Both the position numbers and the translations under genes were made by a program. Below, piece by piece: positions 47,320 to 58,639 of a stretch of 64,000 bases of DNA. Positions within the stretch are counted from its first letter, which is position 1; each line of letters starts with the position of its first letter. Source of the stretch: Saururus chinensis (Eukaryota > Streptophyta > Magnoliopsida > Piperales > Saururaceae). The stretch covers positions 24,616,563 through 24,680,562 of the forward strand of contig CP141145.1 of NCBI GenBank assembly GCA_035235625.1. The letters run 5' to 3'. The notes under the pieces are model-generated. The model was not told the origin of the DNA and ran no database searches. It saw nothing but the letters and a program-made list of their open reading frames with translations.

Positions 47320-48945
47320 GAATATTGGCAATGTCTAGCTAAAGACAATAAACTTAGAGCTTCTTGGGAGTCAACCCATATTTTTTATATATTTCTTTTC
47401 CTTCCTTTTGTTTATTTTCTCTGCTTCATTTAGGCTTTATTACTTATTTTCTCAATTTTTTTTCTCATTATAGTTTTTCTTCTTTTATGGGATATAATAC
47501 TTTAGGTTTGGGGAAATGCTCATCACTTATATTTATTTCTTTTCTCCAATCCTATGTACTTCACTTTTCAGATTAGTGGATTAGTTATGCTTTCAGGTAA
47601 TATCTTTCTCTCTCTTACTTATTCTTGTCATTGTAGTATATATTTTCTTTAACATTGAAGACAATGTTTAGTTTAGGTTTGGGGGTGTAGAAAGATATTT
47701 TTATTTCTTATTTTTCTTTTAGGATGTTTTAGAGTATTTTTGTTTTTCTTTTGTTTTCTTTTCTTTTAAATGGGTTTTATCGCTTATTTTCTTTTAAAAG
47801 TATATGTCTGTTTTTAAAGAGATCAATTTCATGAAGAAATTTCAAGTAATTAATTAAGTGATGAAAATGATTGAGTGAGTATTTTCTATTTTATTTTCTT
47901 TATCTTGGATAATTGTGCTTATATTTTTAAATCACATTTCACACACTTGAAACTTGTAGGAATATAATTTTATGATTTATTACTTGTAATCTTAGTGGGA
48001 TATCTTTAACTGAGCATATATTTTTGAAAACTTGGCAATTGAGTAATTTTTAATATTTTATGATAGATCTTTAAGTTTAGCTTTTATTTGAAAAAAATGG
48101 GATAAGTGTATAGAAAAAAAATGAAAAAAAAAAGAATGAAAAAAAAGAATGAAAAAAGTTGAAAAAAATATAGATTGGATGAAAGAAAATTGATGATGAA
48201 AAAAAAAGAGTAAAAGTTTGTTTCTCTTTTTACTGAGTAACCAGACCTTGTGCCTAGGCAAGTATAAGGGATCGCGTCAAAAGGTGAAAAGTTGAAAGAA
48301 ATTCTTTTATGACTTGTTTGGTTCTGTAGCCTTTATAGTTCGAGTTATTAAGCCTGAGGGGTGTTTCAACACCTAGTGCCTTGAGCCAACTGGATTAGGG
48401 ACACTGGCCTAACGCTTATTATATGGACTATTTTGAAAGCTTAATTGAACTAAGTATTGCACAAGTCATATTTTGATACATATTATGCTCTTATTCCCTG
48501 AATTTAATTAAAAATTGAAGGCTATTACATGAGGGTTTATTGTGAGATGCTAAGGATGAAAGATTGTTATTGTTATATTTTTAAGTTAGTGAACTTTAAT
48601 GAGCTTGGTTAATGGGTCACATAAGATATGCTTAGTAATAATGAATGAAATTGTATGACTACAAAGTTTCTACACTTTATGTTTTTGAAATGTATATATG
48701 TAGTTGCACAATTATTTCTAAGATGGGATTATAGAATGGATTATTCCTTACTTAAAAGTGATTAGATCAAAATTGTTTACTTGTTTCAAGTATTTGTGGT
48801 TGGTTCTCTTTAAAAATAGTTATGCATTTTTAAGAAAAGGTTGTTTTTCAAATCTGTGTTTTCTTGTTTGTTTGTTTTTTTTTAGGTTTTGATGTTTGTG
48901 GGTATCATTACTGCAAACCCTCACGAGACGCAACTCGTCCAACTA
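47320..48945 (+). other. Non-coding 3' part of the Gypsy fragment
   Basis: T-rich sequence with poly-A/T runs (48100-48230). The TGCAAACCCTCACGAGACGC / AACTCGTCC phrase at 48912-48940 is typical of the downstream region of Athila-type elements. No ORF. Confidence 0.55.
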
Positions 48946-49098
48946 GGGATAGATATGTATTTCCCAGTGGGGAATACATAGTAGATACAAGAGTGTATTT
49001 CCATAGGGAGAGGGTGTGGTGACAAGTGGACAGTGATGATTACAAGGAAAGGGGTGTCCAGGATTGCCATGGTGGCAATGGAGGAGGTGTCCTTAATA
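48946..49098 (-). repeat. Copia 5' LTR, truncated
   Basis: About 150 bp matching the outer part of 40658-40860; the remainder is replaced by the Gypsy fragment edge. Confidence 0.82.
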
Positions 49099-49235
49099 GC
49101 AAGCACTAGCCGTTGGTGCCTACGTGGCTTTTTTATAAAAAAATTATATAACTTCATCATTTAAAAGGGCAAAATTAAGTTTAAATTGATTTCATCATTC
49201 TAAATGACGAAATCACCGCACTTGATACAGATTCA

Positions 49236-50001
49236 CTAGTTGTTGGTAAGGCCGTCGTTTTGTGATAGGGAACTTGGAGTTTGGCAGAGGAGAGATCCCT
49301 GCAACCTGGGGTCAACACCGGTGCTTCCCCTTATGTCAAAAAGACTTTGAAGAGAGTTTCGTGATCTGGGTTGTCTGGAAGAGGAGAGCTCCCTTGCATG
49401 ATGGACTCCTATTGTGTGCTTTTTTGCTCAGAGAGTTTGCGAACTAGCAAGCCTGGGTTTTGAAGTTGTTTGTCTCGGCGATTTGGATTGCATTCACAGT
49501 GAAATTTAGGCTTTTCAAGAAAGCCTCCAACATGAAATTTGTTCAAATGGTAGTGAAGAAAGTTTTGACTTTGGAGAGATGGGTTTGACCCAGTAGGCAG
49601 TTTGGTGAATGCGTTGTTCCGGTTTCGTCCCCCAACCATCTCTAGCTCTGAGTTGAAGACGGAGCATCTCTTAAAGATTGGATCTTTGATCCAGCGATTG
49701 TTCTCATAAAATGTCAGCTTCCTCGCCTTCTTCATCTTCGAGCTCTTCATTAGTTCCACCACCTTCCAACTCCTCCAATCCTTCTGCCTCGCCTCCCCCT
49801 CTATCTTTTGCAACTTCCACTCCTCCCCCCACTTCTCCTCCACCATCTTCCCCACCTCCTCCTCCTGCCCAAGCTCCTGTCCCACCTCCCCCGCCTCATG
49901 TTTCTCCTCCAGCAGTTTCCTCTCTACCACCCATTGGCATCCAGCCCCCACCTCCAGCTAGGTGGGGCAATGTGGAATGTGTTAAGTCTGGCAAGCCTTA
50001 A
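49236..50001 (+). pseudogene. Captured proline-rich (PERK/extensin-like) gene start in MULE E1
   Basis: Between the E1 TIRs lies non-TIR sequence of higher GC. The last part is an open frame from ATG 49711 that reads MSASSPSSSSSSSLVPPPSN, then PPP/SPPP-rich sequence, ending in VKSGKP at the TIR junction (50001). The Ser-rich start followed by Pro-rich repeats is the layout of the extracellular N-terminus of proline-rich receptor kinases (PERKs) and extensin-like proteins. No transmembrane or kinase part is present. The preceding about 450 bp look like a leader. A formin or other Pro-rich protein is an alternative. If transcribed it would run into the TIR. Confidence 0.5.
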
Positions 50002-50213
50002 AGCTGATTTTGTTCTTCTAAAGGATGAAATCAGTTTAATTTTTTTAACTCGATTTCATCATTTTGAAGGACGAAATTAACTTAAACTTGATTTTATCCT
50101 TTTAAAGGATGAAATCATATAATTTTTTTAAAAAAAAAGTCATGCAAGTGCTAGCGCTTGGCTAGCGCCTACATGGCAAAAACAAATATCACTTTAAGAA
50201 ATATTTCCCAAAG

Positions 50214-50413
50214 CAAATTAATTTAGTAATTATTATTAAAATTATTATTTAAATAATTGTCCCTTTTACTTATGGTTAATAAGAGAGATAGTTTAATAAA
50301 AATAAACACAATTATTAATATAGGACGAATGGGGTATTACTAAAATGTTGACATTAAAGAACTAATTTACCAATAAAGAAAATTATTTAAATAATATTAA
50401 AAAAATATTTATT
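50214..50413. other. AT-rich spacer between E1 and E2
   Basis: About 200 bp of A/T-rich sequence including TTATTAATATAGGACGAATG, a possible fragment of a Stowaway-type end. Confidence 0.4.
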
Positions 50414-50822
50414 AAAATAGTGCACTTTGAGAAATATGGTATTACTTTTGTCTACGTAGGCGCCAGCTAAGCGCTAACACTTACATAACTTTTTAAAAAA
50501 TAATTAATTAATTTTATTATTTATAAGGAAAAAATCATCTTTAAATTTACCCCACTTACCCATGCTCTAATAAAGACCTATGTATAGAGCGATTCCACTC
50601 CCACGGGGAAAATACTTTTTCTCCCGCTCTTTTGTCACGGTAAAATTCATGTGATATGGCACTGACAAATGCAGGTCAAAACATTAACACCCTTTGTCCT
50701 CCCTTCTCTCTCTCCCTTCCCCCACCACCACCCGAAACACGAAAAAAGCTCCTCCTCCCTCTTATTGATTCATTTTACTTAGTATCTCAAATAGAGAAGA
50801 AGTGGGAAGCCTCTATGACAAC

Positions 50823-51741
50823 CAGGGCCGGCTTGACCCCTAGGCAACTTAGGCAGTTTAGGGCCCCACCAAATACAAGGGCCCCCCTAAATATTACATA
50901 AATCTTACGCCCCTTCTATAATGCATGATTCATTAAATGTATCTTTTTAGAAAATTAAAGAAATATATACCAATATTATTACATGTTATTTGAGCATTTT
51001 TTATACAATAGATATATATTATCACTTACCATATAAATTACTTTATTTGAAATTAAAATACCAATTGAACATATAGGTTGTCATTTTAGCCTAAAATTTA
51101 CAAAATGCAAGCCCCAACTCTTTTACATACTTTTATAAATCTTACTATTTCATTGAGGCCCCAAATTTCTTACAATAATATTGATATCTTTCTCACTTTT
51201 CAAATATAATAGAGTTTTCTCATCTTTATATTAATAGCTCCATTTTGTTCAATTTAAGAAGTTTGGTACTAAAAAAATAAAATTATAAGCTTATTTTTTC
51301 TTCTCCAATATGCTGGTTTTACGATTTAATAAAAAAAATTTAAATATAACTATTGATATAGGAAAGAGAGAGTATAATAGTGCAAATAAACAATTTCTAA
51401 TATATGCAAAAAAAGAAAATAAATCACTCATTAATTGGCATGCCAAGTGAAGCACATGGAAGTTTGAATTGGCGGGGGGGAGGGATTCGTCATTTTGTTA
51501 AAACAGCTATATGTGTAATTTGATATGTGCATAGTTGAATAAATATATATTTTTATAAAAAAATAAATTCTTTATAAATTTATTGAAGTAATAAGGAAGA
51601 TATTTGAGAAACTTAAGTTAAAGTTAGTAATTGAACAACTAATTTTAATAATTATTTTATCGTATTATTCTATCAAATTAAACCTAAAAAAACTCATCTA
51701 AGATTTTGCCTTAGGCCTCGAATTTTATTGAGCCGGCCTTG
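50823..51741. mobile_element. hAT-like element (919 bp) with perfect 8-bp TSD
   Basis: Inverted ends CAGGGCCGGCTTGA and (complement) CAAGGCCGGCTCAA, flanked by identical ATGACAAC at 50815-50822 and 51742-51749. AT-rich and non-coding, with a decayed Stowaway copy inside. Inserted at the start of the captured PAL fragment, so it is younger than the capture. Confidence 0.9.
51215..51375. mobile_element. Decayed Stowaway copy inside the hAT element
   Basis: Shares ATTAATAGCTCCATTTTGTT, CAATTTAAG and ATAAGCTTATTTT with the MITE at 2072-2276, and ends in GGAAAGAGAGAGTA. Its left terminus is eroded. Confidence 0.6.
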
Positions 51742-52278
<537 letters not shown>

Positions 52279-52690
52279 CTTCGGATGAGCAGTCTCTTCT
52301 GTTCTCTTAACTGCAACCTAAGGTACGGGGTTCTGGAGGATCCAGTGACGAAAACCATGGACTGGTTTGGAGCTTATATAAAGAAGATTGAGCCAAGAAA
52401 AGCTACGAAAGAAGGAAATGCTAGATAATGCAGTTGGTGAATATGCATGCAGCTGCCAACTACTACTGTGTCTCTTTTTCCGTTGTTAAAGAAAAATACT
52501 AGATAAGTCAAAATAGATGAATCAAATTAAAGATGATGAGCTTTTTCTCCTCTTGGCTGTCTTCTGTGGGGGTGATGGAAGGGAAGCCCGAGTTTACTGA
52601 CCACTGACCCACAAGCTGAAGCACCACCCGGGCCAGATAGAAAATATGAAGTCAAAGAGCGGAGTGATGATATGGTATGCGACCGCGGCA
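52279..52690 (-). promoter_or_regulatory. Captured peroxidase promoter/leader
   Basis: A TATATAAG box at 52373-52382 (minus) lies about 95-100 bp upstream of the peroxidase ATG, with a short leader between. The capture therefore appears to include the promoter. Sequence beyond about 52430 has no specific motif I can support. Confidence 0.5.
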
Positions 52691-52932
52691 TGGGGGTAAG
52701 TGGGGCAATAATTTAAATAAAATTTCATCATTCTGATGATAAAATTGCTTTAAAATAAGGGTTCCATCGTTCGAAAGGATAAAATTAATTTAGAGAAAAT
52801 TTTATCCTTCTAAATGATGAAATTTATTAATTTTTATTTTAAAAAAATTACATAGGCACCGGTGCTTAGCTAGTGCTTACGAGGACAAAAACAATATTAC
52901 CTTAGAAAATATTTCCTAAAATGCACTATTTT

Positions 52933-53204
52933 GGTAAATAATTTTTCTTTACCAATATTTTTAATGTCCATTTCTTCTCATTTATATGTGGGACATTGAT
53001 GAACTAGTTTACTAACATTTATTACAAGAAAATTTTGGATTGGTTCAATAAATATTACTAAATTAATTCAACAATAATGTTGAATCAATTCAATAATACT
53101 ATTGAAACAGTTCAAATTTATTTTTAATATTGATATATCCCATTATTATGGAAGATATTTATTAGGGAAAATTATATAAATAATAATTAAAAAATAATTA
53201 TTAC
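52933..53204. other. AT-rich spacer between E2 and E3
   Basis: Repeated AATTCAACAATAATGTTGAATC-type short palindromes (around 53065-53090) and runs of A/T. No gene. Confidence 0.4.
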
Positions 53205-54737
53205 TATTTTAGATATTTTCTAAAGTAGTGTTTCTTTTTGTCATGCAGGCGCCAGCCAAGCAGCTGGCACCTGCATGGCTTTTAAAATATATATATATAG
53301 ATAGTTTTTTCATTTAGAAAGATGAAATCGAGTTTAAGTTGATTTTGTCCTACTAAAAAACGAAATCGGTTTAAAACGACTTGACCCGATTTTGTCGTTT
53401 AGAATGACAAAATCAACTTAAACCCGATTTCTTCCTTCCAAGCAATGAAATTGCCACACTTAACACATTTCGGCGAAAACGATTTCGTCGTTTAGAAGGA
53501 CAAAATCAACTTTTTGTCCATCTAAACGACGAAATCATCTTAATTTATCCATTGACTCTGCCTCCAGTCATTTTTTGTCTTTGCTCGATCGTTCCAGACG
53601 TTCCACCCGCCTCCAGTTTTACTTTCGTCGTCCGGCCCGCCTCCATGTCCACGGGTCCCGTCTCCTCTGCCCTGCCACCGATCCTGTCGTCCACCTTGAT
53701 TCCGGGTCTTTCTACTGCGCTAGATCCACCCCACCACCGTGTCCACCGATCATGTCTCCTCCGCCCCCGCCGCCGATCCCATCGTCTGCCCAAATTTTGG
53801 GTCTTTCTGCTGTGCTAGATCCGCCCCGCCACTGGGCTCAATCTAGTCCTCTGGTTTGTTTCCCCTAAATTTGTCAGTGTTATTACCCTAATTTCCTCTA
53901 AATCGAATTGCTTGTCTAAGTCTGCGTTTTGGGAGTTTTTTTATCTATTTACCTTGTGTTCTATTTTATTCAGGTTTATTTCTGTTGCTGGGGCCAAACT
54001 GGGTTTGCTATGTTCGTTCATTCTCAGATGGAATTTAGCCTCACAGGTCATTTTTACGCTTCTATTTTTAACACCTTTTGTAGATAAATTTAGGTTGTTG
54101 TGAATCGATTATTTATCTACTTATGTGGTTTGTTTTGATTCGGACTTATTGTTCTTGCTCTTTTGTTAGTTTGTGTGCTTACCCATTTCCGCTTGATGGT
54201 GCTCCACCTGCTCCATTATTGTTTAGTGTGGTATTTTATGCCTCTACTGACTAACATTTCCATTATTGTCTAATGTTTCATAGTTTTTCTTTTTGATGAT
54301 AAAATATAGGTGTTTTATAGGCTTAATTGTGATTCATGAGTATTAAATTTCTACTCCACTTTATTTAAAATGAAAGCCTAATTTAAAAGAGAATATGAGT
54401 TATACCTAATAATACGAATTGACTTTGCCTGGATTCCCAACACTCAGGTGACCGAGAATTCACTCAGTTAGCTCAAATTTAGTTTTAATATTATATAGAG
54501 AGATTGTTAGTAATAGTTTAATATTTTTATCAATAGGGTAAATGTAATATTTGAATAAGTGTATGAGAATATGTGTTGTCTTGTTTGGATAAGAGAAGAA
54601 ATATGTGAAGAAGTGCATAATTATTACTCGTTGATATATGAGGTAATTGCTTAATCCAATTTTAGCCTCTTAGTTTTAAGACAATTGTTTAATCTAATAT
54701 TAATTTAATCTATCATTTATGAATTAAGTGAATAGAG

Positions 54738-55034
54738 ATGGCAAAAGAAATGGTTAGTTTTTTACTTAACTATGACGGACGCACAGAAGGATTATTAATT
54801 AAGAAACCGTCTACATATGATAAATTTGATATGCAAGTAGCAAGCAAGCTTGAGTGGGATCCAAGAAGATGGAAAATTACTATTAAATGTAATATTTCAT
54901 CGTATAGATCAAAAATGACACTAATATGTATAAATGATGATGCATCAATAGGTTTTATGTTTCACCACTCGCGTCACATAATTTCTTTCGAGTTATTTTT
55001 TGAAAAAGAGCCCCGAGTGCCTAGTGAAAGGTGA
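54738..55034 (+). pseudogene. MuDR-type N-terminal (PB1-like) ORF of E3
   Basis: 98 codons beginning MAKEMVSFLLNYDGRTE, then LEWDPRRWKITIKCNISS and IGFMFHHSRHIISFELFF. This is the N-terminal PB1/ubiquitin-like segment seen before MuDR transposases, with ATG as first codon and a TGA after PSER. Exon-like pieces follow at 55083-55197 (ending GGAG|GTAAGG) and 55289-55435, then an acidic stretch at about 55510-55740. These would normally belong to the same protein. Confidence 0.65.
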
Positions 55035-55792
55035 AGTAGTTCACATAGGAGCTCAAATAAAAATGTAAACAATGAAAGGCATATACAAATGCAGGTGGAC
55101 GACAAAGAAAAAAGAAATTTATCTATGACAGTAGCTTCAAATAAACGTCATAGGTCGTCTACCCCTATTTATGATGGAAGTGGACCTAATTGGAGGTAAG
55201 GTTTATTAAGTTGTGAATATGTTTTGAATCTTATAATTATTAATAAAATATATTTAGCTAAATTTTGAATTTTGTGTGTAATATGGAAGGTCTACAACGC
55301 ATGGACACGAGTCATTTAGCTTTCAAATGTCTCAAGGAGGTACATGATATGGAACTCAAAGTTCGATGGGCATTCATTACCCCTACATGTATGTTGGTCA
55401 TACCGATGCTGGACCATCCAATCAAAGGTGTAATATATATTCATAAATGAATATAACTTTTTAGGCATATAAAATTTAATACATTTGCGATGTTTATATG
55501 TAGAAAGGCATATGTCCATGATGAAGATATTGATGAAAATAAAGCTAATGAAGGTGGAGATAATATTGACGAAGTAAGTGAAGAAGATTCTGACATGAAT
55601 GAATAAGGGGTTAGAGGTGAAGAAAACGCTGAATAGATGGTTGACAGCGAGAGGGATGATGCGGTAGACAATGCTATTTTGGCAAATAATATGAATGTGG
55701 ATGATGAAGAGCCGTCATACTATTAAGTGGAGTCACTCTATGCACACATCACAGATTAGGAGATAGATGCGACAGTTAATTCTACAAGGGAT

Positions 55793-57000
55793 ATGGACCA
55801 ACAAAATGAAGATCTGTTATATGTTGGTCACATCTTTGAGAATAAAGAAGCATTTGTTACAGCATTGCAAGAGTTTTTCATTCAAAACCATGTCGAATAC
55901 AAGGTTGTACGAACAAATTTGTTAGAGTATACAGTGAAGTGCATTGATATCACTTGCCCTTGGAGAGTTCATGACTCAATAAAAAGGGGTGGTAGGTACT
56001 TTAAATTGAAGACGTACAAAGGTGACCACACATGTTGGAATGCCCAGCTTAACACAGATCATAGGCAGTGCAGTGCTTCCTTTATTTCAAAGGTTATAAT
56101 GCCCGCTATTCAAGCCGAATTAACTCTCACACCAGGGGATATTATTTAAAGAATGAAGGAGAAGTATCATGTTAACATATCTTATAAGAAAGCATGGGCA
56201 GCAAGGAATATGGCGATTAAGGCTATTTATGGGGATTGGGTGGAATCATATAAATTATTACCAATGTACCTAAGGGCAGTGCAAGAAGCGAATCCTAACA
56301 CCTACTACCGCTTAGAGGATGATAAAGTACATCGTGCAAATGGTGGCATATGTAGGAGATTGACATGGTTGTTTAGGGCATTTAGGCCGTCTATAGCAGG
56401 GTTTCGACATTACATCCCTGTGATTGGTGTTGATGCCACTCACTTGTATGGCAGATATCCTAGTGCTCTTATAGCTGCAACAACTATAGATGGAAACAAT
56501 ATATTATTTCCTCTAACATTCGGGCTTGTCGGAAGGAAGATGGAGATAATTGGAAATGGTTCTTAATGGAACTAAGGGATGATATACTAATGGGCATGAT
56601 GAACATCATCATTATTTCAGATCGACATAAGGGGCTTTAAAAGGTTGTGCCTGAGGTTCTTCCCAAGCCTCTGTACCACCATCGTTATTGCATCCATCAC
56701 ATAAAAGCAAATTTTAATAGAGTTCAAAAATGATACACTGACAGACTTGATTGGGGCAGCAGCATGTGCACTTACAGTAGAAAATTTTATGCTAAAATGG
56801 AAGTATTGATCAAGAGAGTCCTAGGGCAAAACATCTCCTCTTAGGAGGAGAATTGCATCCTACACAGTGGTCCCTTACCCACGGTGGTTTTAGGACATTT
56901 GGCATGACGACTACAAATATGACTGAAAGTTTAAATAGTGTCTTGAAGGGGGCATGAAGATTACTCATGCAGGCTTTAGGAGTCTTTTGTTTGTATAGAG
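55793..57000 (+). pseudogene. MuDR-like transposase of E3 (DNA-binding and DDE core)
   Basis: The MULE transposase cuts and joins element ends. 55793-56149 is the MuDR DNA-binding domain: FENKEAFVTALQEF, CIDITCPWRVHDS, KTYKGDHTC (a zinc-type Cys-Cys-His-Cys pattern). After one in-frame TAA at the 56147-56152 boundary comes the catalytic core: VIGVDATHLYGRYPSALIAA (first Asp), FPLTFGLV, then in another frame IISDRHKGL (second Asp) and HHRYCIHHIKANF. Near 56875-56945 are LTHGGFRTFGMTTTNMTESL and NSVLKG. The third acidic residue region (about 56730-56870) is damaged. A GT..AG intron at about 57011-57120 leads into the PMD part. Non-functional because of several frame changes and stops. Confidence 0.88.
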
Positions 57001-57120
57001 GGGAGTTAGACCACCAGCGGCCATATCAGGTAATTTTATTATCGTGTTTAACTTTTTTTGTAATGATTATAAAAAAATTTGTCGTTATTTAAACTAAATT
57101 ATCTTTATATATTGTATAGG

Positions 57121-58135
57121 GTATTTGGTAGCCGTACTCACCAGAAGTGTTGGTTGCGTTACCTCTCTATGTACTGACGGTCGAGAGGAGTGCCTATCTC
57201 GTACTCCATTAATATGTTACGAGATTGTAGAGATGTATGTACCAGATCGGGTAATGCTCCAATTTAACCTAAAGCAAGGGGTCCCACCATCTACCATTAA
57301 ATTTATCCATCGCATCACTTAACAGGGCAGCCATATTACCGACTTGACTTTACATCATGCGTCATATATCGCTCGATTAGAGGATAGGAGAACCTCTGTT
57401 ATTAGGGAGGAGATGGCTATGACATTGCGAGATGTTCATAGTGCTTATATGCAGTGGTATTTACTGATTACACGACGATAATTTTACCACGCGATGATGT
57501 AGAGGAGATGACATATCAGCCTAGGGGAGCGTCTAAGGCAGCTCTGATGAATACAACTTTGTTAATTAAGACATACTATTTTTTTATTTCTTATTAATTA
57601 TTTATCTAATATTTAATTTATTTTTTTATAGCTTTGTCTAGTTTGACGTACGTATGCACATTTGACTGATACAATTAACACATATACTTCGGGCAAAGTC
57701 TTATTAGCAGCATGTCAATCGGTGATTAGGGAGTCTAATGATGTCATTCATAGCTTGCCACTACTTCAGTTAGTGATTACAAATGTTCATAGAGATTATC
57801 CTGTCAACAAGGCCACTCAGACACAGCCGATGCACTCTTCATTCTCTGATATTCCATCTTCATCAACAGTGCATAGCTCTCCTCCAGGTTCATTATTTCC
57901 AGTCACTACACATGTAGCTCAAGCAGATCCAATTTTATATTATAGACAACATCAGCCAACTCATGTTAAACCATCTATTACTTATGCTGAGCCGGAGTCA
58001 GAGTCGGAGTCGGAGCCAAAGCCAAAACCACATCTTGAGCCAGAGCTAGAGTCGGAGCCACAGCCAGAGCTAGAGGCAAATCATAAGGAGGAATTCGTAC
58101 AGCACCGTCGAGGTCAAGGTCGTGGGAGATTATGA
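57121..58135 (+). pseudogene. Plant mobile domain (PMD, MAIL/MAIN-like) ORF of E3
   Basis: After the acceptor TATTGTATAG the strand reads a PMD: PYSPEVLVALPLYV, then in a shifted frame TPLICYEIVEMYVPDRVMLQ and FNLKQGVPPSTIKF, and AYMQWYLL further on. PICF..VE.h.PDRV.RQFG..Q.IP is the family signature. The last exon (57662-58135) opens TDTINTYTSGKVLLAACQ and ends in a SESESEPKPK-type acidic repeat and a GQGRGRL tail before TGA. PMD proteins occur both as host silencing factors (MAIN/MAIL1) and in transposons. Position and strand place this one in E3. Broken by at least one frame change and two stops. Confidence 0.8.
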
Positions 58136-58639
58136 CACTAACTTTTTTATATTTTTATTTTAAATTAAACATTTTTTCAACTTATGATGTAATATATTTA
58201 ATAAACATTTGTCTATGATGTACTTTAATGTTATATTTATTATGTATGGAATGGGTGGAATGAAAGTAATTATGTACATATTAAATGAATGAACAAGGAT
58301 AACTAATAAAGTTAGTTTAAAATAGATTTTTTTAAAAAAATTAATTTGATTGTACATGATTGATTTCATCCTTCAAAAGGATGAAATCAACTTCAGTTAA
58401 CAATTGAACGGTCGAAATGTGTTGTGGCAATTTCATCGTTTAGAAAGACTAAGGACTCGTTTGGGTACGGAATCGTGAAAAAATTCCAACGATTCCATCA
58501 CAATTCAGCACTAAATCGTTAAAATCTTATTTGGGTAGTGAATCATAACGAAAACAAAAATTCCGTCGAAAACACGATTCAGTTGTGTTTCCGTCCGAAA
58601 TCACCAAATCTCCTCGTGAGGAGATTCCGTCATTTTCGT

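Larger units (their letters stand above)
42987..48945 (+). mobile_element. Athila-like Gypsy fragment (fossil) inside the Copia
   Basis: A 5' LTR (42987-44422, TGTGATAAGTATG...AACGATCA) is followed by the primer site TTGGCGCCGTTGCTGGGGAC, the tRNA-Asp type typical of Athila/Tat elements. Gag and protease regions follow. RT, RNase H and integrase are absent. The region after 47310 keeps the AGCTAAAGACAATAAACTTA / GGGAGTCAACCCA and GTTTAGGTTTGGGGGTG phrases normally found near the 3' end of these elements. No 3' LTR is visible; the right edge abuts the truncated Copia 5' LTR. Deleted and broken. Confidence 0.85.
40658..49098 (-). mobile_element. Copia element (fossil) inserted in the MULE E1 TIR
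   Basis: Bounded by a perfect 5-bp direct repeat GCAAG (40653-40657 and 49099-49103). The 3' LTR is short (203 bp, 40658-40860), preceded on the minus strand by a GTTTGCCGGGGC purine-type tract. The 5' LTR survives for about 150 bp (about 48946-49098). By eye the two differ at roughly 8 of 145 positions, mostly transitions, which suggests an age of the order of a couple of million years. Between them are the C-terminal part of the polyprotein and, in place of the 5' half, an Athila-like Gypsy fragment. Confidence 0.82.
40612..50213. mobile_element. MULE E1, non-autonomous, split by retroelements
   Basis: The left terminus CTTTGGGAAATATTTCCCAAA (40612) runs to TTTTTACCACGCAAG (40657). It resumes after the Copia insertion at 49099 with GCAAGCACTAGCCGTTGGTG, CCTACGTGG and ATGAAATC-type palindromic units to about 49235. 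The right TIR (about 49995-50213) is the inverted counterpart: ATGGCAAAAACAAATATCAC preceded by GCGCTTGGCTAGCGCC, then AAATATTTCCCAAAG. Without the insertion the element is about 1.16 kb. Between the TIRs is a captured GC-rich segment. The TIR family is shared with E2 and E3. Confidence 0.7.
53205..58449 (+). mobile_element. MULE E3 with transposase and plant mobile domain
   Basis: The left TIR (53205-about 53540) starts with TAGATATTTTCTAAAGTAGT and runs through CATGCAGGCGCCAGCCAAGC into several ACGAAATC/GATGAAATC palindromic units. The inner part of the right TIR (58345-58449) is inverted: GAAATGTGTTGTGGCAATTT matches AAATTGCCACACTTAACACA near 53448. The outer part of the right TIR is missing because a PIF/Harbinger element starts at 58453. 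A GC-rich leader (53545-53870) precedes the coding region. Exons encode a MuDR-like transposase and a PMD ORF, both with frame damage. Confidence 0.85.

Noticed and set aside
49409-49951. 180-codon minus-strand frame rich in Glu/Lys
   Set aside because: Antisense shadow of the Ser/Pro-rich captured segment; the charged repeat composition mirrors the proline codons.
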